From Phaeobacter italicus (lineage in GTDB: Bacteria > Pseudomonadota > Alphaproteobacteria > Rhodobacterales > Rhodobacteraceae), in contig NZ_CVRM01000011.1 in the NCBI RefSeq assembly GCF_001258055.1, positions 372,001-436,000 on the forward strand: DNA of 64,000 nt, written 5' to 3'. Position numbers and translations under genes: made by a program. Positions within the stretch are counted from its first letter, which is position 1. Each line of letters starts with the position of its first letter. This document shows, one piece after another, positions 26,767 to 36,237 of the stretch. The notes beneath the pieces were generated by a model. The model was not told the origin of the DNA. It saw only the letters and a program-made list of their open reading frames with translations, and searched no databases.

Positions 26767-27684
26767 ATGAAGAGCCTGACTGCAATCCTGACAGTTGTCG
26801 CCGCCATCATTGGGCTTTGGTATGCGGCCTGTGTTCCCATGAACATCAAGGGCGTGCTGGATGCGGCCGAACGGGCAGGGGCCGAGGTGACCCCCGCCAC
26901 CGCACGAGAGCGGCGCGACATGGGAGAGTTCGGACTGGTCGCTGGCAACAGTTTTGCCATTGCAGACACGTGGGTCCAGGATCGGCCCCGCCTGCCAGCG
27001 CCCCATCAGGTGGCCGTTGAGCTATGGAACACCACGGTCGAGAAGAAAATCACGTCAAAACGCAGCCTGATCTACCACGGCCAGGTTACCCTTTCGGCAA
27101 CCCTTCTTGGGTTTGCTATCGGCACTGGGCTTGGCATTCTGCTGGCAGTGGGGATTGTGCATTCCAAGGTGATGGACATGTCGGTGATGCCCTGGGCGAT
27201 CGTCAGTCAGACCATCCCGATCATTGCACTGGCTCCCATGATTATCGTCGTGCTCTATTCCATCGGAGTGCAGGGCCTTTTGCCAAAGGCAATCATCTCG
27301 GCCTATCTAAGTTTCTTTCCCGTTGTGGTGGGTATGGTGAAGGGGCTGCGCAGTCCCGATCACATGCAGCTTGATCTGCTCAAGACCTATAACGCCTCGA
27401 CGGCTCAGGGGTTTTGGAAACTGCGTTTGCCGTCCTCCATGCCATATCTGTTCGCGTCCCTCAAAATTGGCATTGCCGCCTCTCTTGTGGGGGCCATCGT
27501 TGGTGAGCTGCCAACCGGTGCGGTTGCAGGCCTTGGTGCGCGTCTGCTGGCGGGCAGCTACTATGGGCAGACGGTCCAGATCTGGTCCGCGCTCTTTGCA
27601 GCGGCACTGCTGGCGGCGGCGCTGGTCGCATTGCTGGGGGTGATTGAACGTGTCCTTCTCGGGCGCATGGGGGTGCGGTCATGA
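26767..27684 (+). CDS. ABC importer permease 1
   Basis: A 305-residue inner-membrane permease of the SsuC/TauC class with an unusual N-terminal periplasmic region. A first helix (about residues 5-25) is followed by about 75 soluble residues and then the usual five-helix core with the EAA-type loop MQLDLLKTYNASTAQGFWKLRLPSSMP. It pairs with the next gene, whose start overlaps its stop by four bases. Heteromeric permeases of this kind are found in pyrimidine-catabolism clusters of alphaproteobacteria. Confidence 0.87.
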   Translation: MKSLTAILTVVAAIIGLWYAACVPMNIKGVLDAAERAGAEVTPATARERRDMGEFGLVAGNSFAIADTWVQDRPRLPAPHQVAVELWNTTVEKKITSKRSLIYHGQVTLSATLLGFAIGTGLGILLAVGIVHSKVMDMSVMPWAIVSQTIPIIALAPMIIVVLYSIGVQGLLPKAIISAYLSFFPVVVGMVKGLRSPDHMQLDLLKTYNASTAQGFWKLRLPSSMPYLFASLKIGIAASLVGAIVGELPTGAVAGLGARLLAGSYYGQTVQIWSALFAAALLAAALVALLGVIERVLLGRMGVRS

Positions 27685-28526
27685 TAATGGTTGTGCTTGC
27701 CGTCATCGTGTGGTGCGCGGGCTGGTGGGTGAATTCCCGCCTTGCCAATAGCCCACAATCGCAAACTCGCCTCGTGCAGCTGTTGGTGCCCGGGATTTTC
27801 GGCCTCACCATCCTGCTGGTTTGGGAGCTGCTGGTGCGCGGGTTGGATGTGTCGCTGGTGATCTTGCCCGCACCATCCGTGATCGCTGCGCGGTTTGCCG
27901 AAAGCCTGCCGATCCTTTGGGCGGATTTCATGCAGACCATCGTCAAGGGGGCATTGTCCGGCTATGTGATCGGCTGCGGTGCTGCTTTGCTCACCGCAGT
28001 TGCCGTGGATCGAAGCGACTTCCTGCGACGGGGGCTGTTGCCGGTCGGGAACTTTGTTGCAGCGCTCCCGATTGTCGGCACCGCACCGATCCTCGTGATG
28101 TGGTTCGGTTTCGATTGGCAGTCCAAAGCGGCGGTTGTCGTGGTGATGGTGTTCTTTCCTGTGCTGGTAAACACCGTCGCAGGCTTGCGTGAAACCGACC
28201 AGATGCAGCGCGACCTGATGCAGACCTATGCCGCAAGCTACTGGCAGAGCTTTTTCAAGCTGCGCCTGCCTGCGGCCCTGCCGTTCATTTTCAACGGTCT
28301 GAAGATCGCCACGACGCTTGCACTTGTTGGCGCGATCGTTGCGGAGTTCTTCGGCTCACCCACCGTGGGAATGGGGTTCCGGATCTCGACCTCCGTGGGG
28401 CAGTTGGCGCTGGATATGGTCTGGGCAGAGATCCTCGTCGCCGCCCTTGCCGGCTCTGCCTTTTATGGGGGGATGGTCCTGATCGAAAAGACACTGACCT
28501 TCTGGCACCCGTCGCAAAGAGGATAA
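27681..28526 (+). CDS. ABC importer permease 2
   Basis: A 281-residue permease with about six to seven helices and the coupling loop MQRDLMQTYAASYWQSFFKLRLPAALP, which closely resembles that of permease 1 and shows that the two are a heterodimer. It overlaps permease 1 by ATGA. The receptor gene follows after 199 bases that contain a strong hairpin, so receptor and membrane parts can be produced at different levels. Confidence 0.88.
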   Translation: MIMVVLAVIVWCAGWWVNSRLANSPQSQTRLVQLLVPGIFGLTILLVWELLVRGLDVSLVILPAPSVIAARFAESLPILWADFMQTIVKGALSGYVIGCGAALLTAVAVDRSDFLRRGLLPVGNFVAALPIVGTAPILVMWFGFDWQSKAAVVVVMVFFPVLVNTVAGLRETDQMQRDLMQTYAASYWQSFFKLRLPAALPFIFNGLKIATTLALVGAIVAEFFGSPTVGMGFRISTSVGQLALDMVWAEILVAALAGSAFYGGMVLIEKTLTFWHPSQRG

Positions 28527-28534
28527 AAACACCG

Positions 28535-28558
28535 CCCGCCCGATTGGTTTCGGGCGGG
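28535..28558 (+). terminator. Hairpin between permease 2 and receptor gene
   Basis: Eight-base arms CCCGCCCG/CGGGCGGG with an eight-base loop are followed by a short T-containing stretch (TTAACTTGTTGG). It is either a weak terminator or an mRNA stabiliser; the rest of 28559-28725 shows no gene. Confidence 0.55.
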
Positions 28559-28725
28559 TTAACTTGTTGGTCTATGTGGCTGAATAAGATGGAAAAACCA
28601 TAAGGACACATCGCCCAATTCATAAGCAAGCGCCACGGCCGCATGACAGAAAAGACAGAAAGATCTTTGTTTGCAGGCGGCCTTGGCGCAGAGTTTTCAA
28701 CATAAGGACAACAGGGAGTCTGACA

Positions 28726-29712
28726 ATGAAGAATGTGCTCACAGCCGCCGCCATGGCACTGACAACAGCAGGTGCCGCGCAGGCCGCGGATGAGGTGAAG
28801 CTGCAACTGAAATGGGTCACGCAAGCGCAGTTTGCGGGCTACTACGTCGCGCTGGATCAGGGCTTTTACGAGGCCGAAGATCTGGATGTGACAATCCTGC
28901 CCGGTGGCCCCGATATCGCCCCCACCCAGGTGATTGCAGGCGGTGGCGCCGATGTCACGGTAGAGTGGATGCCCGCCGCTCTGGCAGCGCGTGAAAAGGG
29001 TCTGCCGCTGGTCAACATCGCACAGCCCTATAAATCTTCGGGCATGATGCTGACCTGCTGGAAAGACACCGGCATTTCTGCGCCTGAGGATCTCGCCAAC
29101 CGCACGCTGGGGGTCTGGTTCTTTGGCAATGAATTCCCCTTCATGAGCTGGATGAGCCAGCTGGGCATTTCCACCGAAGGCAAAGGCGAGAGCGGTGTGG
29201 AAGTCCTCAAGCAGGGCTTTAACGTCGATCCGCTGTTGCAGCGTCAGGCAGACTGCATCTCGACCATGACCTACAATGAATACTGGCAGGTCATCGATGC
29301 AGGCGTCAGCCCGGACGAGCTGATCACCTTCAAATACGAAGACCAAGGTGTCGCAACGCTTGAGGATGGTCTCTATGTTCTGGAGGACAACCTGAAGGAT
29401 CCGGAGTTCGTCAACAAGATGGAGCGCTTTGTGCGCGCCTCTATGAAGGGCTGGAAATGGGCCGAGGAAAACCCGGACGCTGCGGCTGAAATCGTGCTGG
29501 ACAATGATGCCTCTGGTGCACAAACCGAAGAGCACCAAAAACGGATGATGTCCGAAGTGGCCAAGCTGACCGCAGGCAGCAATGGCGCGCTGAGCGAGGC
29601 GGACTATCAGCGCACTGTCAAAACGCTTCTGGATGGCGGGTCGAGCCCGGTCATCACCAAGGAACCGGTTGGCGCCTGGACCCACATCATCACCGATGCT
29701 GCCCTGAAGTAA
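28726..29712 (+). CDS. ABC importer substrate-binding protein (NMT1/THI5-like)
   Basis: A 328-residue periplasmic receptor with a 22-residue Sec signal ending AGAAQA. The mature part begins DEVKLQLKWVTQAQFAGYYVALDQGFY, the characteristic NMT1/THI5-like opening that holds the pocket for flat heterocycles. This family binds thiamine-pyrimidine precursors, riboflavin or related rings, and the gene is last in the pyrimidine block. Uracil, thymine or a dihydropyrimidine are therefore the best ligand guesses. A terminator follows. The ligand is inferred from context. Confidence 0.87.
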   Translation: MKNVLTAAAMALTTAGAAQAADEVKLQLKWVTQAQFAGYYVALDQGFYEAEDLDVTILPGGPDIAPTQVIAGGGADVTVEWMPAALAAREKGLPLVNIAQPYKSSGMMLTCWKDTGISAPEDLANRTLGVWFFGNEFPFMSWMSQLGISTEGKGESGVEVLKQGFNVDPLLQRQADCISTMTYNEYWQVIDAGVSPDELITFKYEDQGVATLEDGLYVLEDNLKDPEFVNKMERFVRASMKGWKWAEENPDAAAEIVLDNDASGAQTEEHQKRMMSEVAKLTAGSNGALSEADYQRTVKTLLDGGSSPVITKEPVGAWTHIITDAALK

Positions 29713-29758
29713 CCATTTGGTTTCATAACAATCGCCAGAGCGTCCTTGCTCTGGCTGG

Positions 29759-29789
29759 CCCCGTCCGCAGCAGTGCAGGCGGGGTTTTT
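29759..29789 (+). terminator. Intrinsic terminator after the receptor gene
   Basis: The stem CCCCG(T)CC/GGCGGGG with a loop of about eleven bases is followed by TTTTT. It lies 47 bases past the stop and closes the pyrimidine transporter operon. Confidence 0.82.
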
Positions 29790-29829
29790 CGTTGCACCGC
29801 GAGGGGCGCAAACCAGAAAGGCAAACTGG

Positions 29830-29844
29830 TTAACCTTCAGTTAA
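29830..29844. promoter_or_regulatory. CtrA-like box (TTAA-N7-TTAA)
   Basis: TTAA-CCTTCAG-TTAA matches the alphaproteobacterial CtrA spacing. It is 115 bases upstream of the 4Fe-4S protein gene, in an AT-rich segment. It is supported by the motif alone. Confidence 0.35.
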
Positions 29845-29959
29845 AAGTTGATGCACATTGGTTTTCACGCCTTTAAATTGAAAATCCTGTGCTAACTTCT
29901 CTTCCTAAGACGATGGGGTGTCTCGATTTTGTTTCGGTTCTCGACCAGAGGGAGGGAGC

Positions 29960-31138
29960 ATGGCTGTGTGGGAAGACACTCAACTGTTGCTGCGTGGGCA
30001 GGACCTGCGTCAGATGCTGGCACTGGGGCATCGGGTTGACCGGGTGTCCCATCCGGGCGGGGCATACCGCCGCTTCGACCCAGACAGCCAGACGTGCTGG
30101 CCGCTTGCCGATCTTGCTGCGGCAGCGCAAGTCAGACGCCAAGCCAGCCGCAGCAAGGCAGAGCAGGTCTTGATCCTCTATGATGCGGCAGAACGTGCAG
30201 GCATCATCGAGCTGCGCAAACGTCTCTTGCTGGAACACGCCCATGTCACGGCGGTCGCGGTGGATGTTCTGGGCGATCTCGGGCATGCGGATCTGGTGCA
30301 GGCCATTGCGTCTGGATTCGACTGGGTTTTGATTGGCGCGCAGAAGGAGCGGGAGAACAAGCAGGCCCCGTTGTCAGAGCTCGCCCTTGCACGCTGTTTC
30401 GGGATCGAGGACAGGGCGGAGCTGTTCCGCTCAACGACCCATCTTGAACATATTCTTTTGCGGGTGGTCGGCACGCGCGCGCCCCTGTTTCGCAGTGTCG
30501 GTGCGACCGTTGCGCCGGGAAGCGGGACAAGGCGACATGACGGGTTGCGACAGTTTGCAGGTAAGATGGGGCTGGAGACCGACCAGATCCCACTGCCAGA
30601 CAACGCCCCTTACGGCACGCTCAAATTGGATGCGACCCGCTGTGAGCATTGCAAGGCCTGTACCTGGATCTGCCCGACCCAAGCGCTGAAACTGGAAGAT
30701 GCGGATGTCGGTCTGGTGCTGGCAGAGCCGGACTGCGTGCAATGCGGTCTTTGCGTATCCATCTGCGAAAGCGATGCATTGTCCCTGTCACCACGCTTGC
30801 GATTGGTGGGGGCAGATACTCCGCAACAACTGGAGGAGGGAGGCCTCGCAGCGGCGACCGCGTTCACAGCGGGGCTTGGCTGGCTGGCGGGTGATGATCG
30901 CGGACAAAAAGACGACGATGACGGGGACAGTGATGGGGGGGCAGAGGCAGAGGCCAGCCCACAATGGCTTGGGGATGGCCCGCATAGCCGATCAGGTCAC
31001 GCTGGGTTTGTCGGCGTGGGCCGCTTTGTGCAGCATGTCCTGCAGGAGGCGGTTATCCGGCTGGGGCTGCCATCTGCGGCAATTGCAGGTCGGGCGGTCC
31101 GGCGGTCAGCCAGATTTTGCGCTCTGTTCACGCTTTAG
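29960..31138 (+). CDS. 4Fe-4S ferredoxin-domain protein, apparently shortened
   Basis: A 392-residue protein with an alpha/beta region (residues 60-200) followed by two 4Fe-4S motifs, CEHCKACTWICP from C228 and CVQCGLCVSICE from C259. It resembles the C-terminal half of the roughly 650-residue 4Fe-4S proteins found near formate or molybdoenzyme genes in Rhodobacteraceae. As I recall them, those proteins also have an N-terminal half and end in another Cys motif; both are missing here. After residue 285 the sequence is low complexity, with DDDDGDSDGG and a run of seven G at 30936-30942, and then Arg-rich. This could be a frameshifted or eroded tail. GGAGGGAG supports the ATG at 29960. Confidence 0.65.
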   Translation: MAVWEDTQLLLRGQDLRQMLALGHRVDRVSHPGGAYRRFDPDSQTCWPLADLAAAAQVRRQASRSKAEQVLILYDAAERAGIIELRKRLLLEHAHVTAVAVDVLGDLGHADLVQAIASGFDWVLIGAQKERENKQAPLSELALARCFGIEDRAELFRSTTHLEHILLRVVGTRAPLFRSVGATVAPGSGTRRHDGLRQFAGKMGLETDQIPLPDNAPYGTLKLDATRCEHCKACTWICPTQALKLEDADVGLVLAEPDCVQCGLCVSICESDALSLSPRLRLVGADTPQQLEEGGLAAATAFTAGLGWLAGDDRGQKDDDDGDSDGGAEAEASPQWLGDGPHSRSGHAGFVGVGRFVQHVLQEAVIRLGLPSAAIAGRAVRRSARFCALFTL

Positions 31139-31170
31139 GGGCCTGACCCTGGCGCCGCAGTGGGCGCCTG

Positions 31171-31668
31171 TCACTTTTCCAGAAAGCCGCCGTATTGGCC
31201 ACGTTTAAAGATGAGGCCCATGCCGGGGCGGGCTGTGACCGCTTCGACGTGGCCCACTAGAATGCTGTGGTCGCCGCCATCGTGACAGGCGTGGTGACGG
31301 CAATCAAAGCGGGCGACGGTGCCCGGCAGGACAGGAATGCCGTGATCGGTGCGTTGGTCCGCAACGATGGAAAAATCCTCTCCGTTGCGGGCAAAATGCA
31401 TAGCCAGATCCAGCTGTTCCTCTGCCATCACATGAATAGAGAAATGCCCAGCCTGAACAAAGGGATCATGCCGTTTGGACTGGCGGGCCGGACACCACAA
31501 AAGAAGCGGGGGATCCATCGAGACAGAGGTGAAACTGTTTGCCGTAATCGCAAGCGGGCCGCGGTCTGTCACGGTGGTGACAACGGTGACACCGGTGCCG
31601 AAACATCCCAGCGCGTCGCGATAGGCGCGCAGGCTATCGGGTCCGGGAGTAAAGGTTGTTTCGGACAT
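31171..31668 (-). CDS. Flavin reductase-like FMN-binding protein
   Basis: This 165-residue protein is of the flavin reductase family (split-barrel FMN fold). It starts LRAYRDALGCFGTGVTVVTT and has ITANSFTSVSMDPPLLLWCP and HFSIHVMAEEQ, both usual around the FMN site. C-terminal CRHHACHDGGDHSILVGHV matches the family. Such proteins supply reduced flavin to monooxygenases or act directly on substrates; no monooxygenase is adjacent. I chose the ATG at 31668, preceded by AAGGGA. It may be transcribed from its own promoter in the 200-base gap after adk. Confidence 0.87.
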   Translation of the reverse strand: MSETTFTPGPDSLRAYRDALGCFGTGVTVVTTVTDRGPLAITANSFTSVSMDPPLLLWCPARQSKRHDPFVQAGHFSIHVMAEEQLDLAMHFARNGEDFSIVADQRTDHGIPVLPGTVARFDCRHHACHDGGDHSILVGHVEAVTARPGMGLIFKRGQYGGFLEK

Positions 31669-31782
31669 GTCGCGTCCCTTTGATCTGTCACGTTCTGCGC
31701 GGCTGGGTGCCATAAAACCAGTCGCACTGTCTACCGCTTTGAAATGTGGGCCAAAGGGCAGCGAATGCCACCCCTGAATGAC

Positions 31783-31812
31783 ATCAGGCCCGCATTTTTC
31801 TGCGGGCCTGAT
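31783..31812. terminator. Strong hairpin after adk
   Basis: Perfect 12-base arms ATCAGGCCCGCA/TGCGGGCCTGAT enclose a six-base loop, 57 bases past the adk stop. There is no T-run on the minus side, so its role as a terminator is likely but not certain. Confidence 0.55.
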
Positions 31813-31868
31813 CGGGGATAGGACGCTTTTGATCCGGGCAGTGCCGTGTTTGGCTCTGCGCTGCGCGC

Positions 31869-32564
31869 CTAGTCTGTTGCGGCCTGTACGACCTGCTGCA
31901 TGGCGCTCGCAATCGCGTCGATCTCGCCCATCGCGTCGATTCGCTTCAGAACGGATTTTCCGTCGTAATAGTCGATCAGCGGGGCGGTTTGCGCATGATA
32001 GGCCGCAAGACGGCTGCCGACGGTTTCGGCATTGTCGTCGGCGCGGCGCGACATCTCGGTGCTGCCGCAGTTGTCACAGGTGCCTGCAACACTGGGCTGT
32101 TTGAAATCGTCGTGATACCCTTCGCCGCATTTGGCGCAGGTGTAGCGCCCGGCGACGCGCGCGACCATCGCAGCGTCATCCACCTCCAGGCTGATTGCCG
32201 CATTGATGCGTTGGCCGGTCTCGGCCAGCAGCGCATCCAGCGCCTCTGCCTGAACCGTTGTACGGGGAAAGCCGTCCAGGATAACGCCCTTGGCACAGTC
32301 CGGCTCTGCCAGGCGGTCGCGCAGGATGTTGATGACGATCTCGTCGCTGACCAGCCCGCCGGCCGCCATCACCGCCTTGGCGGCCTTGCCTGCCTCGGTC
32401 CCGGCCGCCACCGCTGCGCGCAGCAGGTCGCCAGTGGACAGTTGAACAAAGCCAAAATGGCTCTCGAGTTTGCGGGCCTGCGTGCCCTTGCCGGCCCCCG
32501 GAGGGCCCAGCAGGATCAATACGGCAGGGCGGGTGAGAACTGTGGTGTCCATTTCGGTGCTCAT
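31869..32564 (-). CDS. adk: Adenylate kinase with zinc-binding LID, coupled to acs
   Basis: This 231-residue protein converts AMP and ATP to two ADP. The P-loop is GPPGAGKG (residues 20-27), followed by STGDLLRA and DGFPRT. The long-form LID carries four cysteines (C143, C146, C163, C166), which bind structural zinc. Its start overlaps the acs stop codon by four bases (ATGA), so the two are translationally coupled. Acs releases AMP, and this kinase would recycle it. Rhodobacterales normally carry adk in the ribosomal-protein region, so this is probably a second copy dedicated to acetate activation. That point is inference, since the rest of the genome is not visible. Confidence 0.92.
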   Translation of the reverse strand: MSTEMDTTVLTRPAVLILLGPPGAGKGTQARKLESHFGFVQLSTGDLLRAAVAAGTEAGKAAKAVMAAGGLVSDEIVINILRDRLAEPDCAKGVILDGFPRTTVQAEALDALLAETGQRINAAISLEVDDAAMVARVAGRYTCAKCGEGYHDDFKQPSVAGTCDNCGSTEMSRRADDNAETVGSRLAAYHAQTAPLIDYYDGKSVLKRIDAMGEIDAIASAMQQVVQAATD

Positions 32565-34522
32565 CCCTTGTTGGCCCGGTTTTCGATCAGGTCATCCACA
32601 ACCGACGGATCCGCCAGGGTGGAGGTGTCGCCAAGAGAGCCGAAATCGTTCTCGGCGATCTTGCGCAGGATGCGGCGCATAATCTTGCCAGACCGGGTTT
32701 TCGGCAGGCCCGGTGCCCACTGAATGACGTCCGGGGAGGCAATCGGGCCGATCTCGGTGCGCACCCACGTGCGCAGCTCCTTCATCAGCTCGTCCGAGGG
32801 CTCGCGGTCGTTCATCAGGGTCACATAGCAATAGATGCCCTGTCCCTTGATTTCGTGCGGGTAGCCAACAACCGCGGCCTCGGCCACGGCGGCATGGGCC
32901 ACCAGTGCGCTTTCGACCTCGGCTGTGCCCATGCGGTGACCAGAGACATTGATCACGTCATCAACACGGCCGGTGATCCAATAATCACCATCCTCATCGC
33001 GGCGGCAGCCATCACCGGTGAAGTAATAGCCCTTGTAGTCAGAGAAATAGGTCTTCTCGAAACGTTCATGGTCGCCCCAGACAGTGCGCATCTGGCCGGG
33101 CCAGCTGTCCTTGATGCACAGGACGCCCTCAACGCCGTTGCCTTCGATTTCCACACCGGTCTGCGGATCCAGAACCACCGGTGCAATACCAAAGAACGGT
33201 TTCATCGCAGCCCCTGGTTTGGTTGCATGGGCACCGGGCAGCGGGGTCATCAGATGACCGCCAGTTTCAGTCTGCCACCAGGTGTCGACGATCGGGCATT
33301 TGCCCTTGCCGACAACGTCGTTGTACCAGTTCCAGGCCTCAGGGTTGATCGGCTCGCCCACAGTTCCGAGGGTGCGCAGATCGCTCAGGTCGTGCTTTTC
33401 CACCCATTCCGGACCCTGACCCATCAAGGCGCGGATTGCGGTGGGGGCGGTGTAGAACTGGTTCACCTTATGCTTGGCGCAGACCTCCCAGAAACGGCCG
33501 GCATCGGGGTAGGTCGGCACGCCTTCAAACATCAGGGTTGTGGCACCATTGGCCAGCGGGCCATAGACGATATAGCTGTGGCCCGTGACCCAGCCCACAT
33601 CGGCCGTACACCAGTAGATATCGCCATCGTGGTAATCAAACGTGATCTCATGCGTCATCGCCGCATAGGTCAGATAGCCGCCGGTTGTATGCACAACCCC
33701 TTTGGGCTGGCCGGTAGAGCCGGAGGTATAAAGGATGAACAGCGGATCTTCTGCGTTCATTTCCGCAGGCTCAAAGCTGTCTGATGCCTCGGCCGCCAGC
33801 GCGTTATAGTCGTGATCACGCCCGTCGATCCAAGTGGTCTGCCCGCCCGTGCGCTTTACCACAAGGCATTTCACCGTGTCTTTGGTATGCAGCAGAGCGG
33901 CGTCTGCGTTGGACTTCAGCGGTGTTTTGCGGCCACCACGGGGGGCCTCGTCCGCGGTGATGATGACCTTGGCGTCACAGCCATTGATCCGCGCCGCCAA
34001 TGCGTCGGGGGAGAAGCCTGCAAACACGATCGAATGGATCGCACCGATACGGGCACAGGCCAGCATGGCATAGGCGGCTTCCGGGATCATCGGCAGGTAG
34101 ATGACGACACGGTCGCCTTTGCCCACACCCATCGACTGCAGAACATTTGCCATGCGGCAGACGCTGCCATGCAGTTCCGAGTAGGTGATGTGCTGCGCGG
34201 CATCCTGTGGGTCGTCCGGCTCCCAGATGATGGCGGTCTGATCGCCACGGGTTGCCAGGTGGCGGTCGATACAGTTGGCCGCAACATTCAAGGAGCCGTC
34301 AGCGAACCATTTGATCGAGACATTGCCAAAATCATAGTTGACGTCTTTCACTTGGGAAAACGGCTTGATCCAGTCGATCCGCTCCGCCTGTTTGGCCCAG
34401 AATCCTTCGGGATCCTGCATGGAGGCGGCATACATCTCGTCATATTGTGCGGCTGTCACATGCGCGCGGGCGACGGTCTCTGCCGACGGCGCATAGGTGG
34501 TGCTGTCCCTCTCTTGGGTCAT
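32561..34522 (-). CDS. acs: Acetyl-CoA synthetase, AMP-forming
   Basis: This 653-residue enzyme makes acetyl-CoA from acetate, ATP and CoA through acetyl-AMP. Key motifs are [12 protein letters not shown] (P-loop, about residue 267), WWQTETGG (about 414), [20 protein letters not shown] and the C-terminal acetylatable lysine in [12 protein letters not shown]. Length and order are canonical. I chose the ATG at 34522, with an AGGGAGGG ribosome site; a longer frame to 34564 lacks one. It is divergent from a TRAP transporter across 617 bases. The kinase at 10563 is of a type that controls acs in other proteobacteria. Confidence 0.96.
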   Translation of the reverse strand: MTQERDSTTYAPSAETVARAHVTAAQYDEMYAASMQDPEGFWAKQAERIDWIKPFSQVKDVNYDFGNVSIKWFADGSLNVAANCIDRHLATRGDQTAIIWEPDDPQDAAQHITYSELHGSVCRMANVLQSMGVGKGDRVVIYLPMIPEAAYAMLACARIGAIHSIVFAGFSPDALAARINGCDAKVIITADEAPRGGRKTPLKSNADAALLHTKDTVKCLVVKRTGGQTTWIDGRDHDYNALAAEASDSFEPAEMNAEDPLFILYTSGSTGQPKGVVHTTGGYLTYAAMTHEITFDYHDGDIYWCTADVGWVTGHSYIVYGPLANGATTLMFEGVPTYPDAGRFWEVCAKHKVNQFYTAPTAIRALMGQGPEWVEKHDLSDLRTLGTVGEPINPEAWNWYNDVVGKGKCPIVDTWWQTETGGHLMTPLPGAHATKPGAAMKPFFGIAPVVLDPQTGVEIEGNGVEGVLCIKDSWPGQMRTVWGDHERFEKTYFSDYKGYYFTGDGCRRDEDGDYWITGRVDDVINVSGHRMGTAEVESALVAHAAVAEAAVVGYPHEIKGQGIYCYVTLMNDREPSDELMKELRTWVRTEIGPIASPDVIQWAPGLPKTRSGKIMRRILRKIAENDFGSLGDTSTLADPSVVDDLIENRANKG

Positions 34523-35139
34523 GCTGGTTCCCTCCCTAAAAGTCTTCTTTGACCTGCACACCACAGCGACAGGCTGTGGGTGTCAAATCTTTTCCATCCT
34601 CGGATGCGATAATACCCGAGGCTGAAAATAAGGAAATAAGTGACTAAGGAATAAGGATTTACCTGTAAACCTATTTCCGATTTCCGCCGCAATCCGTAAA
34701 TAAAATGTCCCGGCACCCGTAAATATGTATGTTTGGCAATGGCTTGTCTGTAAACGTATAGGGCGGCAGCTAGCCGTCGCTGCGCGAGTGCATCGTAAAG
34801 GTGGCGCTATCAAGGTGGGCGGACTGGCGTCATCGCCTGCGGCATCTTGTGCCTCTCTGCGACCAAAGTCGCCCCGGGTTGCCCCAACCGGGCCCGCAAG
34901 TTCAGGAAGAGCAACGCGCAGGTGAAGGCCGTCTGGATGGCTTAAAATGTGCGCAGTGCGACCGAATTGTCCGCTTCTGTGCGCGGGCGCGACAGGCTGT
35001 CCGACTCCCCGGTACGCCTTGGGGTTGGCAGGTGGCGCCCTTGGCGCTAGCTTCAACGAAGATGCCCGCCTTGCGGCCTGTCAGACCCTGTTGGGGTAGG
35101 GCAGGATCGTCGGCGAAGGGCACAAATTGGGAGGATACC
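34523..35139. promoter_or_regulatory. Divergent acs / TRAP promoter region
   Basis: These 617 bases contain no gene I can support. The acs-proximal 200 bases are AT-rich and carry two direct repeats CCGTAAATA (34694-34702 and 34717-34725, 23 bases apart) plus two CTGTAAAC words (about 34664 and 34748), plausible regulator sites. The TRAP-proximal part is GC-rich, with only short unsupported frames. A GGGAGG ribosome site lies just before dctP. Confidence 0.55.
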
Positions 35140-36156
35140 ATGAAGACTTATCTCACCGCCGCAACCGCGGCGATCGCTGGCTTGTCGATTGCAGGCAGCG
35201 CTGCTGCGACCGAATGGAATGTTTCGGTCTGGGGCAAGCGCCGCGCCTTTACGGAGCATGTGGAAAAGCTGGCAGAGCTGGTGTCAGAAAAAACCGATGG
35301 CGCGTTCACCATGAACATCAGCTACGGCGGTCTGTCCAAGAACAAGGAAAACCTGGACGGCATTTCCATCGGCGCCTTTGAGATGGCACAGTTCTGCGCG
35401 GGCTACCATCGCGACAAAAATCCGTCCATCACCGTTCTGGAACTGCCGTTCCTTGGGGTTGCCAATCTCGAAGAGGAAGTGGCCGTCAGCCATGCGGTCT
35501 ATGCCCACCCTGCCGTCCAGAAGGATCTGGCGCGCTGGAATGCCAAGCTGCTGATGACGTCGCCGATGCCTCAGTACAACATCGTGGGCACAGGCGAGCC
35601 GCGGGACGAACTGGCAGAGTTCAAGGACATGCGGGTGCGTGCGACCGGTGGCATCGGCAAGGCTTTCTCTGCCGTTGGAGCCGTGCCCACATCCGTGACC
35701 GCAACAGAGGCCTATAACGCGATGGAATCCGGCGTTGTCGACACCGTTGCCTTTGCCCAGCACGCGCATCTCAGCTTTGGCACCATCAACAAAGCTGACT
35801 GGTGGACAGCCAACCTCAACCCCGGCACGGTGAACTGCCCGGTTGTCGTCAACACCGACGCCTATGATGCCCTCAGCGATGAGGAACGCGCAGCGCTTGA
35901 CAGTTCCATTGACGAAGCCATCGCACATTACCTGGCAAACTACGGCGAACTGCTGACGAAATGGGACAGCGTGCTGGAAGAAAAAGGCGTGCAGAAGGTC
36001 GAAATCTCTGACGACCAGCTGGCCGAGTTCCGCAAGGTTGCAGCGGATCCGATCCGCGAGCAGTGGATCGCGGACATGACCGCACAGGGCCTGCCAGCGC
36101 AGGAGCTTTATGATCTGGTTCAGAAAACCCTCGCCGACGTGCGCGCGGGCAGCTGA
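35140..36156 (+). CDS. dctP: TRAP transporter substrate-binding protein (DctP family)
   Basis: A 338-residue periplasmic receptor with a Sec signal (about residues 1-24, ending GSAAA). It starts TEWNVSVWGKRRAFTEHVEKLAE. The conserved DctP ligand-binding arginine region, FKDMRVRATGGIGKAFSAVG, lies near residues 165-184, which indicates an organic acid ligand. GGGAGGA precedes the ATG at 35140. It is followed by a terminator-like hairpin and the two membrane subunits. The specific acid is unknown; divergent pairing with acs hints at a short-chain or C4 acid. Confidence 0.9.
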   Translation: MKTYLTAATAAIAGLSIAGSAAATEWNVSVWGKRRAFTEHVEKLAELVSEKTDGAFTMNISYGGLSKNKENLDGISIGAFEMAQFCAGYHRDKNPSITVLELPFLGVANLEEEVAVSHAVYAHPAVQKDLARWNAKLLMTSPMPQYNIVGTGEPRDELAEFKDMRVRATGGIGKAFSAVGAVPTSVTATEAYNAMESGVVDTVAFAQHAHLSFGTINKADWWTANLNPGTVNCPVVVNTDAYDALSDEERAALDSSIDEAIAHYLANYGELLTKWDSVLEEKGVQKVEISDDQLAEFRKVAADPIREQWIADMTAQGLPAQELYDLVQKTLADVRAGS

Positions 36157-36173
36157 TCTGACGCAGACCACAG

Positions 36174-36205
36174 AAAGGGCCGGGCATATCGTTCCGGCCC
36201 TTTTT
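36174..36205 (+). terminator. Terminator/attenuator between dctP and dctQ
   Basis: The stem GGGCCGG/CCGGCCC with a ten-base loop and five following T lies 18 bases past the dctP stop. It probably lowers expression of the membrane subunits relative to the receptor. Confidence 0.8.
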
Positions 36206-36237
36206 GCATCAATGCAAATAAGTAAGGGGGGCAGAGC

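Noticed and set aside
30788-30985. A 65-codon minus-strand frame opposite the tail of the 4Fe-4S protein gene
   Set aside because: It has a partly hydrophobic segment, but no ribosome site, promoter or family match.
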